The notes beneath the pieces are model-generated. The model saw nothing but the letters and a program-made list of their open reading frames with translations. It did no database searches and was not told the DNA's origin. A program made the translations under genes and the position numbers. DNA of 64,000 bases from contig JAJEKV010000249.1 in NCBI GenBank assembly GCA_021234155.1, positions 1 to 64,000 on the forward strand, given 5' to 3'. The DNA comes from Isoetes taiwanensis (Eukaryota > Streptophyta > Lycopodiopsida > Isoetales > Isoetaceae). Positions 12,128 to 23,099 of the stretch are shown here, piece by piece (position 1 is the first letter of the stretch; each line of letters begins with the position of its first letter).

Positions 12128-13015
12128 TCAACAACCTTTAGCTCTTCCTAATCGACTCTCATACAAATACTCGCGAGGGAGATAGGATATCGACTGCTCC
12201 GAAGTCACCCTAAAAGGGTCAGAGTCTAACGATCTGGTCAAGTTGCGCAAGTGCTCGTTGTTTTCTCTAAGGACCGTTGCCTCCCTGTTTAATGCCGCTA
12301 GTTGCCGTTTAGCGTCCTCTAATTCAGCGGCCATCTTGTCATACCCATCGGCACGATCCTTCAAAGCGAATATTCTCTTCGAAAGTGTTAGGTTCGACTT
12401 CTCTCATTCTCGGTTGGGCCGAATATCCACAAGGTCATTCACGGCTCCAGCCGCGGCTACCCCTGTCACCTCCAAAAGTTGGATAGCGTCAGCAACAAGG
12501 TATGTAATGGTGATGGGCTCACCATGTGGCCCACTCTCGCTATCTTCCGATAGTTTGACCCTCTTCGTGCTGCCACTACCGCTTCCTTGCCTCCATTTCC
12601 TACTCCCATAATTTACAGGCACTTCCTTCACAAGCTCGTAGTATACTTGCTGCGCAAAACTCTTACTAAACTCACTGTTGTGGGGTAAATGTCCCTTCAC
12701 TTGGACATGACGCTCAACTGCTTTTGCTCGAACCACAGCATTCTTGCACTCGTGAGCCTTATACTTACCCCGCCTACTAGGCCACTCTCTTTCAAACTCA
12801 TTCTTGTCCAAATTTGTGATTACATCGTCGTAGTCTGCTCCACTTGGACAATAGCCAGGCCCTGCCTCGCCAGCTACATTATGCACCTCTGTGATGGTGC
12901 AATTATCCCTCTTTGAAACTTCATCCATCGCACGCAACCTTCTTAACTCAGCCGTGCGAAACTCATTCGCCCTTGCATGTGCTGCTGCTCTCTCCATTTG
13001 CCGAGCAGCTGACAT
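12128..13015 (-). pseudogene. Coiled-coil protein of unknown function, hAT cargo
   Basis: Two minus-strand frames. The upstream one (13015-12404) starts MSAARQMERAAAHARANEF, is rich in Ala, Arg and Glu, and includes KRVKLSEDSESGPHGEPI. The downstream one (12364-12128) carries a heptad-like coiled coil, DKMAAELEDAKRQLAALN followed by REATVLRENNEHLRNLTRSL. A frame change between them near 12400 implies an indel or intron. The family is not recognised. It lies on the strand opposite the transposase and may belong with the kinase-like gene just upstream. Confidence 0.45.
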
Positions 13016-13406
13016 CTCAAGCTCGTTGATGCCAAGGAGAGGGGGTCCTCAAATTAGAGGGAACCGAAAATCCATGCTGATCCTGCTGCTCTGACGCACC
13101 CACATTCCGTGGAATTGGATTCGATTCTTCGTCCTGTTCGTGGGACATAATTTGGAGTGCTGACTTCTATAGGTGCACTGACTGACTTGTATAGGTGTGC
13201 TTTGACTTCTTGTCTTTATAATTTTCGTTAGCTGCGACATATAAAAAAGCATAGAATAAATAACACAAAAAACACACGAAAAGAAAAACTAAGCTACACA
13301 ACACACATGGACAATAATCTTTCAAATAGCATCAGATAAGTGTTTAATGAATTTAGTTGGAATATTATGTAATACAAGGATGTTTGAATGTAAGTGATAA
13401 TGCACG

Positions 13407-14480
13407 CTAGGCGTGACTAGGACCAGCTTGGTCTAATGCATCGTCGCCACCCTGGCCAAGTCGAAGAATCCAATCTGATTCCAATTGTGGCCTCGTGCAC
13501 GGAATTGGAGAGCAATGAAAACTGCTCCGCATTGTGTCAAGTAGCTGGGCCATATCAAATTTTCGTGTTTTGTCCCTCATTGGCGACTCAACGCAATGTT
13601 TCAAATAGTCGCACATTCTCCGATGCTTGCCTTGCTGCTCCAAGTTTCCTATTGACTCCATGTAGGAGTGCTTACTAGCAAAGTCAGCTAAGTAGTAGAC
13701 AATGTACGCTGCCCCGTGTAAATCAAAGTCAACCCTTGCAGGCACTGTCTTCGAGCCACTACCAAAAAAAAGATCATCATGCATATATGGATGCCTGGCC
13801 CTTTCCATCTCAATTCTTTTCTTACCTTCGCCATCCATACCCTTGTAATGCCATCATTTTACCTCCACTGCGTCTCGTGGATCAACTTTGGATTCACCCC
13901 AATCACAAATGCCAATGTATACAACCGAGGATTAATACATCCCTTCTCCTTTCCATAATCAAAATGGAGCAATATATTGCCGGGATGCAAGTCCATATGC
14001 AAATATCTTTCTTGATGGAGCTTTTGAGTCCCTTCTGATGAATGACATTGCTAAGTCCCCAACCCTAGATGCAACAAATAATTCTTTCTTTCTGCGCTCC
14101 TCAAGCAGCCTCAAGTCCGTCTCAACTCTGGGGACAGCTCCCAACTTCTTAAATGCAAGCTCTGCAAAGGCATTGGACCCATGACTTGTGAAGAAGGTTG
14201 CCAACGAACCTCCATTCCAAAAAGGGAAAATTAAGCCTTGTCTTTCTAGGCCGGTTGTGCTACCAATGCAGCGTATTATACACCCATGCCTAACTTGCAT
14301 TCCTGACTCCCTCATGTTCTTTAGCATAGCTTCCACTAACTTATTGGGTTCTGTACTAGGCTGAAAATTATTATGTTGAAGTTTTACACAATAAGGTTCA
14401 TCCTTAATAAAACTAGACCCTAAAATATTGCACTTGTACACTGCGCCATATGAACCGAAACCAATTCATTGTCTGTTTAT
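13407..14480 (-). pseudogene. Protein kinase-like gene, decayed, hAT cargo
   Basis: Reading the minus strand from 14480, kinase subdomains appear in order. There is a Gly-rich loop IGFGSYGAVYKC, a VAVK-like lysine in YCVKLQ, then IIRCIGSTTG and FPFWNGGSLATFF (hinge-like). Near 13960-14000 in a shifted frame comes YLHMDLHPGNILLHFDYG, equivalent to the HRDLKPxN loop and DFG, here HMDLHPGN and DYG. The C-terminal part (13838-13407) includes DFDLHGAAYIVYYLADFA. The invariant Lys, catalytic-loop Asp and Asn, and metal-binding Asp are still readable. Stops and at least one frameshift break the gene. Whether it is a captured host kinase or a regular second gene of this hAT family cannot be told from one copy. 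Confidence 0.5.
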
Positions 14481-16492
14481 TATTTGTGATGAGTTTACCA
14501 TGGCAAACCAAGTAGTCGTGGCATCTGCTCTTCTACGAGCTTCCCACTCCCTATCTGTCTCACCAGGACGTTTGGCTTTTATGGTTTGTGCCAACACTTT
14601 CTTAACAAGATGGGGGTTGATGGGCTTCTTTCTTCAATTTTTGTTGGTCCATGCATTCCATTCCATCTTGGCTTTTTCTTTCAGCTCTAGCCTCAAGCGA
14701 TGACTACTCAAATTTGCAACTTCGTGGATCATATTGCGGTAGTCGCGGTGATATTACCCACTATCCATGTATACCTCTCTTGCTCACTCTTTCCGGGCTC
14801 TAGCTCCATCATTGAAGCTTAAAAGCCCTCTCGGCATCTTTTACCAGCCCTGCATGGTAGTCTAACCATCCTTCCTCGCTGCTGGTAATCAATTCCAAAT
14901 CTTGAGCTGAGGCATTGCACAGCCGATTACACAACCAGTTCATGAAATCTGGTCTCAAAGTAGACCATGCTTGTTGTGGTCTACTTCTTTTCTACGTCTT
15001 AGAAGATGACTCGAGTTGCGGCCTCGTAGCTTTGTGTTTGAGACGCTTGCGGCTCTATCTGAGACACTAATGCCACATTTGGTTGCAAGTTAACTTCCGC
15101 TCTCTCTTCTGAAGTCATACTGCTTGTTTTAAGGGATTGTCTAGCAGACTAGCAAAATGCGACTCCGCGATAATACACAACTGACAACAGCAACACCTAC
15201 AAGTCAAGCAAAGATAAAACTTTCAATTTAGTGCTTAGCACATGAGGGTAAATTAACTCACTTTAACCAAAACAAAACGCTAATTTTACGCTTCCTATTC
15301 CTACACTAAGACCCTAACATGAGTATGTATGTGCAAGGCCAAGGATAGGGTAACCAATAAAAGGACCAAAACATGATTTATGATCTATAGCCCAGCTACT
15401 GCCAAAATGCAAGGCTAGCAAGTTTTAAATGCATTGCACTTGTCCCAGTCACGCTTTTTTCAAAAGCGAGAGACCAATCGAATGCTTATCAAAACATACG
15501 CCAGTTCCTATATTAGTGTCGGACTTTCATCAACAACACCATCAGGAACTAGGGTGTGAATTAATAAAACATTCTCTTAACCCTTAATAAAAGTACAATG
15601 CACACCTTTCGACACCGCGTGACCAAGGCCAACAACGGCGTCAGGCGAGGGTTATACTCTTAATAAAGGAAGACCCTAGTTGCCTTAAGCTTCAAAGAAT
15701 TGCCACCCACCCTCGGCATGGCGCCAAATAAATGCGGCAATACGGGGCAAGGGGCATGCCTATGCTCTTAGCAACACGCAACCCTAAAAAGCCCTCTCGG
15801 TTTATGTCGTTTAAGGGAAGGCAACCAATTTCTTTTCTTTTTGTTTTTTTTTACTTTAGTCTTGAATTATTATTTGCTTAAATTATTATTTTTTTTTTTT
15901 TTTTTCTAAAATAGGCCAAGCTCACCATTACAGAACAAGGCACTCACCATCGTTCGCCCCTTACACGGGGGGCAACAAAGCGAGGGCCTAATCATGGACC
16001 TAACCTGGCCTATCTATAAAAACAACAAAAAAAAAAAAAACTAAGAAAACAAAAAAAAAAATTGGTTTTGGGTGGCAAATTGCAAGGTTGGTTAGAAAAT
16101 ACCTAATTTGGGTATAAAAAACTGAATCCGCTACCGCAAAAATATATAAAAAAATTACGCGACGCGAAAACCTGAAAAATCGCGCAGACGCCGAACATCA
16201 TCAGCGCCGGTTTCACAGACGCTGAAATAAAAAGCCGCAGCGTCTGTGAAAAAACTTTCGCTCGCGACACGCCATCAATTTTTCGCAGACGTCTGTAAAA
16301 ATCGAGCTGTACTTTTGGCGATAAAACTTTGTATTTCGCGTGACGGCTTTTTTAAGCTTTCAAGCAGACGTGAAATTTTTTCCTACCGGCGCGAGGTTTT
16401 CATATGTTAAATACGTATTTTATTAAAAAATACGTATTTTTTGACTTTATACGTCAGGAATTTAAATTTTGTACGTATAGAACCTATCCCTG
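14481..16492. other. hAT right interior, no recognisable gene; right subterminal repeats
   Basis: Possible decayed upstream coding sequence of the kinase-like gene extends to about 15120 on the minus strand (one frame starts MTSEERAEVNLQPNVALV) but with many stops. 15830-16060 is rich in A and T homopolymers. 16160-16400 holds the GACGC/GCGTCTG-type subterminal repeats in inverted orientation relative to 6880-7200. Confidence 0.4.
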
Positions 16493-17288
16493 AAGCATAG
16501 GGAGTGGCTCCCTGAAAAGGGAATCAGAATGTGGAAGGAGAATGCCCAAGATTTACCTATGATTCCGAGAGGGTCACCTAAGGTCCTGCAGCCATATGGG
16601 AGCTTGAAAGATATAGGTGCATTAAGAGCTTCTATTGCCAAGTACATGATGCAATCGGGCAGCCTATTTCTAGAGTGGCGATAAGTCATGGTCCAACACA
16701 TATATGAATGAAGTTATTGACTCTTGGTCCACCTTTCGCTGAAAGTGCTTGGGGACGTGCAGCCCGTGAGAGTCTGTCGCTCAGATTTCTCGCCCAAAGA
16801 CTGTGCAAAGTGCGTTGGAAGAACCCGAAAAGAGTGTTTGTGGATGAGCACATTGAAGCATCTCATTACGTTGGGCCTTTCTCGGGTAGACCCAAGAACC
16901 AGTTGAAGTATTCACCCCTACCAAGATGTCAAGAAAGGAATGCTCTTGCTAATCGGACCACATGATAATCCGCCCGGCGTGGATGGCTTTTGCCGAAGAG
17001 GACCCAATAGAGGACCCTAATCTCCCACATTACGAAGAGGTGTTTGTCTCTTGGTTTGAGCCTGTTGCGTTTAAAGGGAACCTCATATGCAATGCAAGAT
17101 AGGGATTCTTTGGAGCAAGAATTGGAGACCCAATCCTAATGACCGCCACGCTACCAACCTTTGAAAACAATAGACTATGGTTGGGCGTAGAGACCAGGCC
17201 ATTGTCGGTGGTGATCCCCAAAGAGTGTTCGGGTTGGGTTGCAAGAATTAGTGGCTAAAGAAGCTAAGGACGACGATGAGAACTCTTG
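16493..17288 (+). pseudogene. DUF7869-like protein, 3' part after the hAT insertion
   Basis: After the right target duplication the frame continues as REWLPEKGIRMWKENAQD and IPRGSPKVLQPYGSLKDIGA, in phase with the part ending at 6783, then stops near 16684. Beyond it frames alternate, with VFVDEHIEASHYVGPF and AFAEEDPIEDPNLPHYEEVF readable before a stop cluster at 17280. Together with 5350-6783 this is one gene split by the hAT and then further decayed. Confidence 0.5.
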
Positions 17289-17427
17289 AGGTATGCAATG
17301 CTCTTTTACATAATTACTATATCATTCATAACATGCAAGTTACAATAGACTAGTTATTATTCATTACGCTCTGCGTTTTTCATCTCAACACAAGAGCTCT
17401 TACACTATACAATGCTAAACAGGTGAT

Positions 17428-17670
17428 TCATTCATCTTCAGGATCTGTAGTAGTGATCCCTGATATCTCATAGCTCATTCGCTCAGGAACCCAAATCAGA
17501 TGGATCATTACACGAATTGACGCAGGGCAACGAATCTCAGCGCCCAAAGCTTTTCTTCGCAGATAGGGATCAAGAAGAAGATGCCTGTCTAGGCAACCAA
17601 CAAGATCAGAGTGGCTCATTGAGCACTTGATCGCCTCGATGTAGTGAACTGATGAAGGCAAAAAATCCAT
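17428..17670 (-). CDS. Small protein of unknown function, copy A (80 aa)
   Basis: Open frame of 80 codons starting MDFLPSSVHYIEAIKCS, with LDPYLRRKALG in the middle and YEISGITTTDPEDE at the acidic C-terminus. No signal peptide, membrane segment or known domain is recognised. Support for reality comes from copy B at 26206-26454, a diverged relative on the same strand. Shared positions include LDPxLxxKAxG, RVxxHxxWxP and YExxGITxxDxxDE. Both have a TATA-like box exactly 36 bp upstream of the ATG, implying a very short leader if that box is used. Similarity continues into upstream sequence for roughly 200 bp. It may be a host gene duplicate or a short gene of an unrecognised mobile element. Confidence 0.5.
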   Translation of the reverse strand: MDFLPSSVHYIEAIKCSMSHSDLVGCLDRHLLLDPYLRRKALGAEIRCPASIRVMIHLIWVPERMSYEISGITTTDPEDE

Positions 17671-17705
17671 GGGAGAAGAATGAACTTCAGCCCCGAAGTG
17701 AGAAG

Positions 17706-17715
17706 CTTTTATAGT
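17706..17715 (-). promoter_or_regulatory. TATA-like box of small ORF copy A
   Basis: Minus-strand ACTATAAAAG lies 36 bp upstream of the copy A start codon. The equivalent position of copy B has GACTATAAAAA. Confidence 0.45.
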
Positions 17716-17980
17716 GAGGTAGAATTATTGAGGTGAATTATTGGGCTTGACTTCGGCGCCATTATTGCTCGTGTATAAGACCGTTGTATAAATACAAGTA
17801 TAATACATCTTTCATATGGATATATGTATGCTTTTAAAACGTGTGCTTGAGTAATTCAGGTGTGGTTGAAATTAGGAACTGCTTGCAGATATACTGGAAG
17901 TCGAAAAGCACACCCTTACACTACATTCAGGTACGATACATCAAACAATATTCATTGTGGTATTATATCCTTACATAGTT

Positions 17981-18016
17981 TAGAATAGAATAGAATAGAA
18001 TAGAATAGAATAGAAT
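17981..18016 (-). repeat. Pentanucleotide tail (TTCTA)n, LINE 3' end
   Basis: Seven tandem TAGAA units on the plus strand, read as (TTCTA)n on the LINE strand, sit where the 3' end of the minus-strand LINE is expected. Short tandem tails in place of poly(A) are known from several LINE clades. Confidence 0.6.
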
Positions 18017-18219
18017 ACATTTATGTCCTTTGTGCCGTAAGGCCCCTGGACTTGTGTAGCATGGGCGAGCTCCCTACAAGGGTGCTACTAGCACATCACG
18101 CTGTTTTAATGTAGCCTTTTCGGAAGGCTGACTTTTTTCCTTTAATACCAGCACCCCGCTTTACCTCGGCTTCTTGGCCGTGCAGTGATGCGTCGTTATC
18201 AATCAGCTTTTAGCTGAGC

Positions 18220-21200
18220 AATTTGTGTGGGGCTATATGACCCGTATTATGCTGATCATATTACAAGCCCTCTTTCACCGTGTACCCTCTCGTAATCCGG
18301 TCATCATTCTTTGGATCGCGCATCGCGGATCCGTAACGGTCAAGATCATCATCGTCATCATCACGTGGATTGGTTCCCCCACTTTATATTTCTATATCGT
18401 CCCCACGATGTCCCCATAGATCGGGCAGTCGTTAATCATATGGTTTTCATCCTCTATTCTCCCCCGTCACATATTACGCATATCCTATCCTCCTTGTCTA
18501 TCCCTCTCCATCCGTCCTTTTTCGATTCTTAGGTCGTGGCTTCCCATCCCGAATCGACCCAAGTATGTCCTTTACATTTCTTCCCCAATATGTTATCCGG
18601 TACACACTGGTGTCCCATCTGTTGGTGCGGATTAAAACTTGTGCGAGCGATCTGTCTTGGGTCTGTGTGTCTCTGCAGACCATGCTCTCGTCGCTATGTC
18701 CGTCCAATCCTCATTCCTTTGCTCTTCTTCTATCGGGTTACTCGGGTTTAGTCCCATCTTCACGGGTCCATGTTGCCACCTCTCACGAACCATCCGGTGC
18801 CTTCAAGGATGTGTGACTTTGCTGATTCGGTGATTGCAATCTTTGGGCGGTTTCCCTTGGATGTCTCGGCGTTGTCCGACGGCGGTATCTTATGGTTCTC
18901 TCCCATGCTCTCACTTCCATTGGCCTTTGCCCTGTTTCGAGGACCATGATTGTCAGTGGCGTGTTTGTCCTTACCCTGAATTCCTGTCTGTGCCATTGTC
19001 TAAAAATTCCTTCCTGCTTTTCCCAGTTTCTTTCTGTTAAGCCTGGCCCCATGCTTACGCTCCAGGTACAAGCGGGTGGTGGCTACCGCTGCACTAAATA
19101 GGTAGCATTTGATGTCCCAATCAGTTATTCGACTTCTGTTACAGAAGTTTTTCATGTTAAAGTAACTTCCTATAGCTGATTGGAATCTGGCGTTAGCTCC
19201 TTTGGCCCACTTCCCTGTGCCATGTGCATCATAACCTAGATATCGTGATACATTTGCTTCCTCTATCTCCTTCTCTTTATATCTGAAAGGTTTATGCACA
19301 TTTCGTGTCCAAAGATTACTATCTTTGTTTTTGCTAGGTTCTTTGTTAGCCCCAGATATCTTCACAAAATTGTTCGGATTTTGAGCAATCGTGCATTCCT
19401 TTGTTTTTGTTGCCATCATACCAAGATCGTCCGCATATAGCATTATTGGTACCTTAGTGTCTCCCAGTGTGGGGGCATACTCGTCCCCTTGTTGATCTGT
19501 TATGTATCCCTGTAGTGCATCTATGTATATTCCAAGCGGGGTTGGGGATAACGGGCATCCCCGCTTCACACACGTGTCACATATTATCGGTTTGTCCTTC
19601 TGTTCCATCTTTGCATACACCTTGTGGTACGGTCTTGCGATCGATCCTACCATGCTTCGGGGGCTGCATATCCATTAGTCTTTTTAGCGGCTTCTCTCGG
19701 GAATTTGTGTCAAAGCGCTTTTACGAAATCTACAAAGCGGCAGATTATTTTCTTTCCATGCGCTTTGTTACGCTCTATTAGTATCCGAAGGGTCACGAGA
19801 TGATCTGTGGTTGAGTGCTCTGGTCTGAACCCAGCTTGCCCTTGTGCTCTCACATTTCCTTCCTCTGCCCATTTCTTTAGTTTGTTATCCAGTACCTTTC
19901 CAAACCATTTTGCGAAAATCGAGCTTACCATTATCGTCCTATAGTTCCCTGGATCTTTTTTATTCCCTGCCTTATGTAGGGGTATGACTCTGTTGTATGT
20001 CCATCCGTGCGGGAGCCACTGTATGTATGATGCCGTTAAAAATGTCTCATTACACATGCGCTTATTTTACGTCACCAAGCATTTCAAGCAATTCCACGGT
20101 CAGGCCGTATAAATCTGGTGCTTTGTGATTAGCCATTTTGTTTAGGGCTAACATTACTTCCAACATATTGAAGCATGGTCTGTCCGGGTCATGCTGTATT
20201 GGTATTGGTACCGGTGGCGCCCCTGTCTTGTATAATTTGTCCAGATATGTCTCCCATCCCTCGGTTCCAATGTCATCTTGTTCGTCCCTTGCTTTTACAT
20301 TGCTACCCCCTCCTTTGTTTTTGAATCCTTTCCAGAATCTTCGGGGCTGTTTCCTCAGCAGTTTTCCCATGTACCATTGGTGCTGTAGCAGGTTATCGTA
20401 TCTTTTCTTCTTTAGTAACCTTAAGTATGCTGCCTTCTCTTCTCGGTATGTCTCCCTCCCTTATGCTTTCTCAATTTCCTCTTGTGTTTCTCGCTTTTCG
20501 TCATCATACCATCTTTGAAGCTCGAATGCCCGTTCTTCCTAATTTTGATCCTTCTCCCAAACACATCTGCTGCTACCCTTATCATTATGTCATTGAGGGT
20601 ATTCCCATTGTCAATTGCATTGTGTTCCCCCCAGTCCCATTTTCCCATTTCATCCTTGATCATTTGGGTAAAGGTTTCTGCGTACCTTTCCTGGAATTGA
20701 ATTCTTACCCTGTCTTTGTTATCCTTCTTTATTTCTGTGCCATCCTTTTGTGGCGTCTCATCCAATCTAAATGTTAGTTTGATCGGTCTATGGCTTTCCC
20801 TTTTCCCAGTCGGCCATTCCTGTAGCATTAGCCCTTCTACCTTTTCTGCTGCTTGGTCGCTCAAAATTATATAATCCACTATGCTCTTACCATGTGAGTT
20901 TTGGCTCGTAAAACCTCCCGATCCCCTCCATCTTTTTGTGCCATTAGCTATGATCACCCCTGTTGCCGTGCAGACTTCCAGCAATAGCTCACCCCTAGCG
21001 TTGACCTCAGCCTTATCTTCTGTATCCCTCTGCCATTCCTGTGTCCTCGCCGTGTACACTATCTGACCATCTTTCTCATCTGCATGCGTAATTTGTGCTT
21101 GTTCCTGTCTGGTTCTGGCATTTAGATCTCCTACTATAATCATTGGTCCTTGTCCCTTCCATTTCGTTATGTTTTCTCCCAGTTCCAACAATTCCAGCTT

Positions 21201-21710
21201 ATCGCTGTTTGGCGGGTAATATGCAATTATCAGAACTACCTCTTGTTTATTTTTCAATTGAATATTCAAAACCATATATCTTTTATTGATATCTGAATAT
21301 AACATACATGCATTGTGAGCCGCACTATTCTTTATATAACAAGCCAGGCCTGCACTCCCTCTCCCTTTCTTGAAATCCCTGTCTTTCCAACATGTAAACA
21401 GCTGGTACCCTTCCTCCTCTGGTAGCCTTTTAGTGTTATGCTCCCATGTCTCTGCCAAACATATTATGTCACAGCCGTGGGCACCTTCCAGTCTTTCTCC
21501 ATCATCCCATGGGTACCCGGTACAGTTCCAGTACCATAGTGTCAGCGTCTTTTTCCCCGAGGTTGCTCCTTCGAGGTCTCCATGTTTTCCGTGCCATTCC
21601 CCATTCTCCTTGGCCTCCCCCTGGTTCTCATTGTCGGGGTTGGCCCTTCGAGCCCTGCTTGATTTGTTCGCTCTTCGTTTCCCCCGTTTCCGCTTCCTCC
21701 TATTGCTCAT
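18220..21710 (-). pseudogene. LINE ORF2 (endonuclease, reverse transcriptase, CCHC knuckle)
   Basis: The start codon at 21710-21708 overlaps the ORF1 stop as TAATG. The endonuclease domain is intact in one frame to about 20421: LTLWYWNCTGYPWDD, then CLAETWEHN, MIIVGDLNART, SIVDYIILS and ESHRPI. RT blocks are split over several frames: GWTYNRVIPLHKAGNKKDPG and GQAGFRPEHSTTDHLVTLR (20057-19710), then RGCPLSPTPLGIYIDALQGY and the catalytic YADD near 19430 (19653-19000). Near 18440-18490 CVICDGG...ENHMINDCP is a C-x2-C...H-x4-C knuckle as in many LINE ORF2 C-termini. At least three frameshifts break the RT and the tail. Confidence 0.75.
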
Positions 21711-21712
21711 TA
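21708..21712 (-). promoter_or_regulatory. TAATG stop/start overlap between LINE ORF1 and ORF2
   Basis: On the LINE strand the ORF1 stop TAA and ORF2 start ATG share one A (TAATG). In SART1-type LINEs such an overlap supports translation of ORF2 by termination and reinitiation; that role is inferred here. Confidence 0.6.
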
Positions 21713-22648
21713 CGGCTCCCTTTCTACCGTGATGATTGCTCTTAGTGCCTCTCTCTGCATTCTGTTCTCTTGCATCTCTTGCATCTGTTGTATGGATTTC
21801 ACGAGATGTGAATTTTCCTTCTCTGCCCCCGTTGGTTTTGCTACCCCCTGCAGCCCTTCCGTCTGCTCCTGCGGTTGAGTCCCTTGCTCTCTTACCCTTT
21901 TGTGTATGTATACCTTGCCATTCTTGACCCCTGCTTGTATCCCTGCTTGGTTCAGTTCCCTGGCTTTGGCCAATTCCCTGTGTAGCCCCTGTCTCTGCAT
22001 CACTGTTAATGCCTCCTGTACTTTGATTCCATTCCTCAGTCTGGATCCCATCCGCAAGATCCTCTCCTTGGTTGCCATGTCCCTCAATGTCAGGTTTATG
22101 TGCCTCGATCTCCCCCTCCATTGTCCCGATCGGAGGGCTTTGACGATGACGCCCCTGTGTTCCTTGAACACCGTCTCTATCACTTCTGCAGTAACTCGAT
22201 ATATATCCTCATTAGGCCTCTCTGCTATCCCAATTAGCCTAACATCATGTTTAATCTTATTCTGCTCCTCATATTCCAATAAATGTGGTTTTATCCTATC
22301 ATATGAATCCCATGCATCCAGCTCAACATTTGATTTCTCTAATTCAACCAACCTTTGCAGGATCTTTGCTTTCTCCTCTTCGATCTCGTCCATTCTGCGC
22401 TGCATTTCCTCGTTCATCTTCTCCACCCCTCCTACTCTCACGTCCATGCTAGTGATGGCTGCTTTGTTGCTGTTACAAGTCTCAGCCAATGCGTTGAGTG
22501 CATCCAGGTTCGGGATCTTTGCCTCTAGCCGCTTATCCATTTGTGCCAAAAAGTCCCTAAGGTCTTGTTGGCTCACCGGGGCTCTTGCCGCCTCCAATCT
22601 CCTCTGCTGGCTGCAGTTGATGCTATCGGCCATCGCCCTCGTTTGCAA
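21710..22648 (-). CDS. LINE ORF1 protein, L1-type RNA-binding protein (312 aa)
   Basis: Intact frame of 312 codons. Residues about 60-115 form a coiled coil (VEKMNEEMQRRMDEIEEEKA, then QRLVELEKSNVELDAW). It is followed by an RRM-like segment starting HDVRLIGIAERPNEDIY and continuing to HINLTLRDMATKERILRMG. A C-terminal domain with LTVMQRQGLHRELAKAREL and GIQAGVKNGKVYIHKR follows. This order (coiled coil, RRM, CTD) is that of L1 ORF1p, a trimeric nucleic-acid chaperone that coats the LINE RNA. The C-terminal ~60 residues are rich in Gln and Glu. It ends in the TAATG overlap with ORF2. Confidence 0.75.
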   Translation of the reverse strand: MQTRAMADSINCSQQRRLEAARAPVSQQDLRDFLAQMDKRLEAKIPNLDALNALAETCNSNKAAITSMDVRVGGVEKMNEEMQRRMDEIEEEKAKILQRLVELEKSNVELDAWDSYDRIKPHLLEYEEQNKIKHDVRLIGIAERPNEDIYRVTAEVIETVFKEHRGVIVKALRSGQWRGRSRHINLTLRDMATKERILRMGSRLRNGIKVQEALTVMQRQGLHRELAKARELNQAGIQAGVKNGKVYIHKRVREQGTQPQEQTEGLQGVAKPTGAEKENSHLVKSIQQMQEMQENRMQREALRAIITVEREP

Positions 22649-23099
22649 GAGAATCCTGTGCAGAAAGACTCTAAGCAGTGCGTTCGTGCTAGACTCTTGC
22701 TTGTGGAGTAACCGCCGTTTCCCCTAAGACTATATATATTTTCTTTGCTTCTAAACGATATTTTTATTGGCGATTACCGTTTCGATTTGAATTTCAAATT
22801 TTAAAATTCAAAATTCAAAAGGCCCTAATTAGTTTTCGTCCCGTCCCTTTTTATTGTCACTTTCGGTTCTTTTTCGTAGTTGCCCAAGGTTGATCCTCTC
22901 GGTTTTCTCGAGTCTGAGTGGTTGGTTAGATGCTTGTCTGTATTGATTGCGCTAGTATTTTTGTGGTTCTGCGTTCTGTATTTACATTGCATGTATGGAT
23001 TACATTTGTCTTTGTGCTTTCGTGCTCCTTAGTGCGTGGTGGGTGGTAAACCCCCTTGTCCATACTTTTCCCCGATCCACGGTGTCTGCGGTTTCATCC

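Larger units (their letters stand above)
6784..16492. mobile_element. hAT DNA transposon, 9.7 kb, inserted in the DUF7869-like gene
   Basis: The termini are inverted repeats: CAGGGATAGGTTCAATACG at the left, and the reverse complement of the right end reads CAGGGATAGGTTCTATACG. An 8-bp target duplication flanks it (two mismatches). The CAGGG start, the 8-bp duplication and an internal DUF659/RNase H-type transposase are together diagnostic of hAT. Subterminal regions are full of a short GC-rich motif. The interior holds the decayed transposase (plus strand, 7.58-9.76 kb), a hairpin-rich segment (10.54-11.66 kb) and minus-strand coiled-coil and kinase-like ORFs (12.1-14.5 kb). At 9.7 kb it is larger than most autonomous hATs, which suggests extra cargo. 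Confidence 0.85.

Noticed and set aside
21900-22727. 275-codon plus-strand ORF
   Set aside because: Antisense shadow of LINE ORF1, whose coiled coil and RRM motifs are on the minus strand.
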